A stretch of DNA of 64,000 nucleotides from Lichtheimia corymbifera B2541. Its lineage: Eukaryota > Mucoromycota > Mucoromycetes > Mucorales > Lichtheimiaceae. The DNA is taken from positions 1 to 64,000 of the forward strand of contig JNEU01001107.1 in NCBI GenBank assembly GCA_000697475.1. The letters are read 5' to 3'. The translations under genes and the position numbers were made by a program. A model generated the notes under the pieces. The model did no database searches. It was not told the origin of the DNA and worked only from the letters and a program-made list of their open reading frames with translations. Positions 58,174-64,000 of the stretch are shown in pieces (positions within the stretch are counted from its first letter, which is position 1; the number at the start of each line of letters is the position of its first letter).

Positions 58174-59856
58174 ATGCAGAAAATCAAGAGTGCAGCATCC
58201 AACATCAGCATCAACTCCCCCATCCCAACAAGCCTGTCAGGTAATGCTCCACATGGGAAACAGAAACAGTGGTTGGGGTCTATTCACAGTTGGACCAATA
58301 GGCGAGTGCAAGAAAGCTGCTAAGATCCTCAACAGCTTTGTTGGTATGTATTTTACTTTTATGAACAATCATTCACGGTTACTAAAGATACACATATGTA
58401 GATCCTGGTCAAGGTCTTGATAAAGTGATTCCACCTGGTATCCTGGAGAAGGCTCAAGGATTAGCCATCTTTACTGTATTGAAGGCTGGATTCCTTTTCT
58501 CAGGTCGAGCTGGAAGCGGTTTGGTCGTTGCAAGGTTAATATGGGGTGTATAACATTCTACCGGTTCGTGTAGTACTAACAACGGATATTTCCTCCATTT
58601 CTAGACTAGACGATAACAGTAAATGCGCACAATCAAAAGGACGCGTATCGCAGAGAGCTGATTAATATGCCGTATCATCATCCTATAGGCTGGTCTGCTC
58701 CATCTGCTATTGCCACTGGAGGGTAAGTTATCAGTTTCAGAATTCTGATGAGCATGTTTTTAACGACCATTATGGAGTGTTGGGGCTGGCGGACAGATAG
58801 GTAAGTTGCGATTATATATCCAAGGTGAAAGATACACTAAAATAAACCCTGTTGACAGGTGCGGAGCTCACAGACTTTGTCCTGGTGCTAAACACAAAAC
58901 AAGCTGTCAAGACGTTCAGTCAATTTGGAAATGTGACCTTGGGTGGCAATGTATCAGGTATGAAAGGGATAGGAAATCAAAGGGAGATATCATTTGCTGA
59001 TGGTATGTATGGGATATTATAGTGGCGGCAGGTCCCATTGGCCGGAATGCTGAAGCAGCTGGTTCTGCAAGTCTAAAGCAAGTCTCTGCTGTCTATTCAT
59101 ACAGTAAAACACGAGGATTCTTTGCTGGTGTGTCTCTGGAAGGATCAGTCATTGTTACCCGTGGTGATGCCAATGAAAAGCTTTATGGTCAAAAGGTCGC
59201 TGCCAAGGATTTGCTTGAAGGAAATATACCACCACCCCCTGAGGCAGATGCTTTGTATCGTGCATTGAATGCTCGCTTTCACAACCTTGGAAACACAGGT
59301 GCCATGTATGCAGGACGAGCAAGTATTGACAATGGTGGATCGCCAGCGCGTTCTCAAACATTCAAGAGTACCAATATCTCAGCACCTGGATCATTAAGAC
59401 AACCACCCATTACACGCAATAATCATCAACAACAATATGGAGGATCAGCAGTAGCTCAACCACCACCACCTTCGTATACATCTACACCTTCGAATCAGCA
59501 TGGCAGTCAATATTCGACTCCATCCTCCTATGGGACACCTACGGCATCTGTACAAAGACCTCCACCGCCACCACCTCCTCCTAGTCGCAAACCACGTCAA
59601 GAAACAGCGAGAGCGTTATATGATTTTACTGGTGAACAAGCAGGGGATTTGAGTTTCCGTGAAGGAGATATCATTACTATTGTGGAGAAAAGCAACAGCC
59701 AAGATGACTGGTGGACAGGGAGCATTGGCGCTAGAAAAGGAATGGTAATAAGCTTTTTTTTTCTATATGTAAAATGTGCCATGACAGCGAGTCGCTTACG
59801 TTGAGCTTTATTTACCTGTTATGTAGTTTCCAGCCAACTATGTTCAAATGCAGTAA
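58174..59856 (+). CDS. Lsb4/Ysc84-type SYLF and SH3 protein
   Basis: About nine exons from the ATG at 58174. The first intron joins SLS to GECKKAAKILNSFV. The SYLF domain follows: VIPPGILEKAQGLAIFTVLK, FLFSGRAGSGLVVARLDD, SWSAPSAIATGGVGAGGQ, IGAELTDFVLVLNTKQAVK, then VAAGPIGRNAEAAGSASLKQ and YSKTRGFFAGVSLEGSVIV. A Pro/Ser-rich linker with two poly-proline runs precedes an SH3 domain (ARALYDFTGEQAGDLSFREG, DWWTGSIGARKGM) whose last residues FPANYVQMQ are in a short final exon at 59827-59856. SYLF domains bind phosphoinositides and actin; the yeast pair Lsb3/Lsb4 work at actin patches with Las17. This fits a shared theme with the PIP5K at the right edge and the SH3-EH adaptor. Confidence 0.9.
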
Positions 59857-60177
59857 CTTTTGACACGTATACATGTTACTTCTTATTTAGTCATCATTAT
59901 ACATGAATAAATTATATCATCGATGCATGATCGTCGAGCTGTCAAGGCACATCAATACAGTAATGATTCGGTGTTTATTGACGTGAGAAACTAGAATGCT
60001 ATGTACTATGAAAAAGTAGTTATGCAGCTCCACGAACACGTTTTGTATATCGTATGATTAATATCCAGAGGTCCAAGTTTTTGATTGATCATCATAATTA
60101 CACACACGTAGCTGCTGTGTTAAAGTGATAAAAATGCCGCTGTCTCGTTTCTTTTTTTGTCCACTGACATTGTATCC

Positions 60178-61877
60178 ATGGCAACCAACTCATCACTCGT
60201 TGATATATCCAAGCTCTCTCCCAAGTTTCAAGCTCTTTATGCCAAGGCTAAAGATTTTGTCGAGGTACATAAATTGGGTGCGTCCATTTCCTCAATGGTC
60301 CCATTGCTAATGCTTGTCGCTATGCCATTCAGAATGAGTGTATTCCTGCAGAACCGGTTTTTTATGCCCAACTTGGTCAAGGCGTCAATCGCTGGAAGGT
60401 ACATACATATAGAATCAAAATGGATGTTACACATACACAGGTACACTTACCTATGTTATAAACGAATTAGATTGTACCTCCAGTGATGGAGGACCTCAAG
60501 GCTAAAGCTCGTTCCCTTGGACTTTGGAACTTGTTTCTTGGACAAGAGTATCCTGAAGGAGCAGGATTGACCAATTTGGAATACGCGTTGATTGCTGAAC
60601 TCACAGGTCGTTCACCGCATTTGGCACCCCAAGCAATGAATTGTTCAGCACCCGACACTGGCAACATGGAAGTCTTTGCAAAGTATGGCACACCAGCACA
60701 AAAGGCAAAATGGCTGGCACCGCTCTTGGAGGGCAAGATTCGTTCGGCATTTGCCATGACAGAGCCAGCAGTGGCATCTTCTGATGCTACCAATATCGAG
60801 ACCAATATCCGTCGTGAAGGCAATGAATATATCATCAATGGTCGTAAATGGTGGATTTCAGGAGCGGGTGATCCACGTTGCGCTGTTTATCTCGTTGTCG
60901 GCAAAACTGATCCCAATAACAAAAGCATCCACAAACAACAAAGTCTTGTGATTGTGCCATCCGATACACCCGGCATTACCGTTTTACGTCCTATGCAAGT
61001 GCTTGGCTATGACGATGCACCTGAAGGCCATTGTGAAATCATTTTCCGTGACGTACGTGTACCTGTTGATAACATCGTCCTTGGTGAAGGGCGTGGATTT
61101 GAAGTGATGCAAGGTCGTTTGGGACCAGGTCGTATACATCACTGGTAAGAGGATTTGCATGTTTGTATATCTTTCGTTATCATTGACATCTCAACTAGCA
61201 TGCGATGTATCGGCATGGCAGAGCGCTCTTTAGAGCTTATGATCACTCGAGTAACGGATCCATCCCGTCGCACCTTTGGAAAGAACCTTGCTGAACATGG
61301 TACCATTGTTCAAGACATTGCCATGTCACGCATTGAAATTGATCAGGCCAGATAGTAAGTATAAACACTACAACCTCATGCATTGATAACAAGACAACTA
61401 AACAACCACCCCCCCTTTCTTGGAACAAGTTTGGTTCTTGGTGCTGCTCAGAAAATTGATGAAGCAAAGGCTAAAGGTGCTATGAAAATGATTAGCATGG
61501 CAAAGGTAATAGTAATCCAATCTTGTCAGGAACAAGAATATTCATGCCTCTCGATGCTAGATTGCTACACCAAGCATGCTTTTGCGTGTCATTGATCGCG
61601 CCATGCAGGCTTATGGAGCTGCAGGTTTGTCTCAAGATACCCCTCTGGCATTCTTTTATGCTCAGGCACGCACCTTGCGATATGCCGATGGTCCCGATGA
61701 GGTAAGCAGTTATACATAGTAATATGATGTACGCATATAACTGATTGACTTTTGGTATGATAGGTCCATAAGAACCAGCTTGGCAGAATAGAGTTGCGTC
61801 GATCCACAGCCATTGCTAAAAAGTTGAAGGATCAAAAAGCCACGGCTGAAAACTTGATCCTCTCGTCAAAACTTTAG
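60178..61877 (+). CDS. Acyl-CoA dehydrogenase (ACAD10/11-like)
   Basis: Exons: 60178-60264, 60333-60398, 60471 to about 61145, then several to 61877. The start [20 protein letters not shown] opens straight into an acyl-CoA dehydrogenase N-terminal domain. FAD and substrate sites are visible: [39 protein letters not shown] and [20 protein letters not shown]. The C-terminal helical part has [20 protein letters not shown] and [20 protein letters not shown]. The enzyme makes a trans-2-enoyl-CoA and passes electrons to ETF. The sequence style is that of ACAD10/ACAD11, which act on long or 4-hydroxy acyl-CoAs; those also carry a kinase-like domain that is absent here. No clear mitochondrial presequence is visible, and peroxisomal SKL is nearly present (C-terminus SSKL, one residue short of a clean Ser-Lys-Leu tail after Ser). 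Confidence 0.88.
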
Positions 61878-62546
61878 TATTACTATTAGGACGTCAATCA
61901 GTCTATCATAAAGTGCAAACTATGATGTAGTAGGCTATCTTAAATAAACCCCTCCCTATCTATGCAAGTCAGGTGTTCATTGATGGCTGTACATGATAAT
62001 GACTCAAGGACCGATAATGATGTGCAATTCCCGGCCATTATATAATAAAGCAGGGTTGCTGTAACTGGGAACAGGTTTATTATGTTTGAAACAATCTCAT
62101 GATCAAGGCACGCTTCATAGCCATCTACTTTAGCGCTTTCAGTCAAAAGTGACCGAGCTCAGCAGTGCGTCATTCCTACTTTATGTATTCAAATACCACG
62201 TGGGGGGTTGCATTGATGGCACCAGTATCTTGTGAGCAACATCACATGCTGAAAACAACGCTAAATGTACCTTGGGTGCATTGATATTGGAATTGCATGA
62301 GTAAATGGTTTCAGTGCATGGATGGTGTATGCTTCTTTGTTACACGTTACAATGAACACGATTGTACAATGGGATACGATTACTACATCAGGAATATGTG
62401 GACGCATGAGATGGGCTGCGTTGGGCGGGCAACTGCATGTGTAACGTATGGCATGGTAGTGAGCAACTACTAAAACAAATCAGTTGCCGTTCACTTAGCC
62501 ATTTGTGCGCCCCCTTTCTCCTTTTACTCTTCTCTTCTTCTTCGCC
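61878..62546. other. Intergenic, promoter side of PIP5K
   Basis: No coding frame with motifs. The 40 bp before 62547 are CT-rich, consistent with a fungal leader. Confidence 0.4.
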
Positions 62547-63484
62547 ATGACCAGCACTTCACAACCATTCCATACTGATCTCTATACCAACAAAACCAAC
62601 ACCTTCCATATTGACCGCCCTGTGGATACAGACTTTATGAAACCTGCTGCTGCTGCTAATGGAACACCGCAATCACTCTACAAACTGGGGCCCATGGTCG
62701 ATGACCCTGTGAGCACCACCGACAGCCTTGTTTATGAAGGCACTCAAGCTTCATCTGATTTCTCTCCACCAGTAACACCTGTCCCCATCAAGAATCGCTC
62801 TCCCTCATCAGACCTTCACACCAAACGCTCGTTTACTACCTCTGTGGTGCCTGCCAATATCCCCACGCCATCCTCTCTAGAAGACGATTTAGAAGAAGAC
62901 AACTCACAACTCAAACGACACTCTACACTGCATTCTGTCAAGGAGAGCGATAGCATCCTCAATGAAAGTGGTGGACGTTCCCTTGCACGACATCATACAA
63001 CAGGACATGCCAGCAAAAAGAAGCCAAAACCCGAGATTGGTATCTCTGAAGAGTTTGCAAAGGAACTATCAGCACGACGAAGAGCATTCAAACGACTTTC
63101 ACGCCGTCAAGAAGACTTTGATGATGATCGAGTGATGGTCGGCACACGCGTGGATAAGGATCATCGAGACTATGTTCTCATGTACAATATGTTAACCGGT
63201 ATCCGTATTGCCGTCGGTCGTGTGTCTGCCAAGGCCAATCGCCCTGTCACCGATGAGGATTTTGCTGCTGCGCATAAGCTTGCCTTTAATGTGTAAGTCA
63301 TTACGAGAGAAATGGTCATCATCATGAAACTTAGCTTTATCTTCTTCTTCTAGGACCGGTGATGAATTGACGCCAGGAGCCAAATACGACTTTAAATTCA
63401 AGGATTACGCCCCATGGGCTTTCCGACAGCTTCGTGAACAATTTGGCATCGATCCAGCTGATTATCTGGTAAGCTTTCTTGCGC

Positions 63485-63515
<31 letters not shown>

Positions 63516-64000
63516 CCGTTGTCTTTTTGGATCACTAAAAATAGAATAGGTGTCTTTGACAAGCAAGTATATCCTTTCTGAGTTGGGCTCTCCCGGAAAG
63601 AGTGGCAGCTTCTTTTATTATTCCAGAGACTATCGTTTCATCATCAAGACCATCCATCATTCTGAACACAAGTATTTGCGTAAAATCCTCAAGGATTACC
63701 ATGCAGTAAGTGCTTTTGGGTGCTATCCTTTTTTGTTGCTCCGATTGGGCTAATCGATTACATGTATTGTGCATTAGCACGTTATGAACAACCCAGATAC
63801 ACTGCTTTGCAGATACTATGGTTTACACCGTGTAAAACAACCTCGAGGACGCAAGATTCACTTTGTTGTCATGGGCAATGTATTCCCGCCAAACAAGGTA
63901 AACGATATGTTATATCCAACATGTGATAAAATACCTAAAGTGCTAATGCATCTGGGCGTTTATTTACAGGATATCCACGAGACCTATGATCTCAAGGTAC
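62547..64000 (+). CDS. MSS4: Phosphatidylinositol-4-phosphate 5-kinase, 5' part
   Basis: Cut by the right edge. Exons: 62547-63292, 63354-63468, 63550 to about 63704, about 63779-63896, and a last partial exon from about 63970. The N-terminal 200 residues are disordered and Ser/Pro-rich. Then comes the PIP5K core: [89 protein letters not shown] and [25 protein letters not shown] and DIHETYDLK follow. Lipid kinases of this family make PI(4,5)P2 at the plasma membrane, which controls actin, endocytosis and wall integrity. [10 protein letters not shown] is the nucleotide-binding loop. The activation loop lies beyond the window. Confidence 0.9.

Overview
The window is eukaryotic nuclear DNA, most likely from a Mucoromycota fungus (Mucorales-like). 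It is gene-dense, with many short (about 50-80 bp) GT-AG introns and almost no spacing between convergent genes. It encodes a fungal Zn2Cys6 regulator, a BRE4-like transporter, a Caf16-type ABC ATPase, an Lsb4/Ysc84 homologue and questin-oxidase-like enzymes. It also keeps a BRCA2 homologue with BRC repeats and an Aven homologue, both absent from budding yeast. Exon joins were worked out by hand from reading frame and splice sites. No alignment or database search was run.

Layout. 1-540: C-terminal end of a Helitron helicase and a candidate Helitron 3' end. 1576-7181: TXNDC17-like thioredoxin, a large BRE4/ArAE-type membrane protein and an S/T/P-rich single-pass membrane protein. 7.7-9.8 kb: a gene-poor stretch with tandemly duplicated exon-intron units that encode Cys/His motifs. 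10.3-16.6 kb: a beta-helix (pectate-lyase-fold) protein, a PPR protein, a small hypothetical protein and Aven. 17.2-20.4 kb: a tandem pair of questin-oxidase-like genes. 20.6-21.0 kb: ribosomal protein eS30. 21.5-25.7 kb: a repeat district with a duplicated block of about 1.15 kb made of 160-195 bp units, plus an inverted pair of the same units forming a hairpin of about 450 bp. 26.1-31 kb: a Kin1/MARK-type kinase and a coiled-coil/ankyrin protein. 33.2-37.0 kb: a Zn2Cys6 transcription factor. 37.4-40.1 kb: an Mms2-type E2 variant, a Caf16 ABC ATPase and a small secreted precursor with a Kex2-type site. 41.5-48.2 kb: an SH3-EH endocytic adaptor, Era GTPase and an IQ/coiled-coil protein. 50.6-56.5 kb: Ima1 divergent from BRCA2. 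56.6-64 kb: NIPA-type transporter, Lsb4/Ysc84, acyl-CoA dehydrogenase and the 5' part of a PIP5K cut by the window end.

Functional themes. Two genes act in DNA damage handling (BRCA2, Mms2). Three act on actin, endocytosis or phosphoinositides (SH3-EH adaptor, Lsb4, PIP5K). Three are mitochondrial or likely so (PPR, Era, and one questin-oxidase paralogue with a presequence-like start). Nothing suggests one biosynthetic cluster. The least explained structures are the exon-intron array at about 7.9-8.7 kb, the repeat/hairpin district at 21.5-25.7 kb, and the small secreted precursor at 39.9-40.1 kb.
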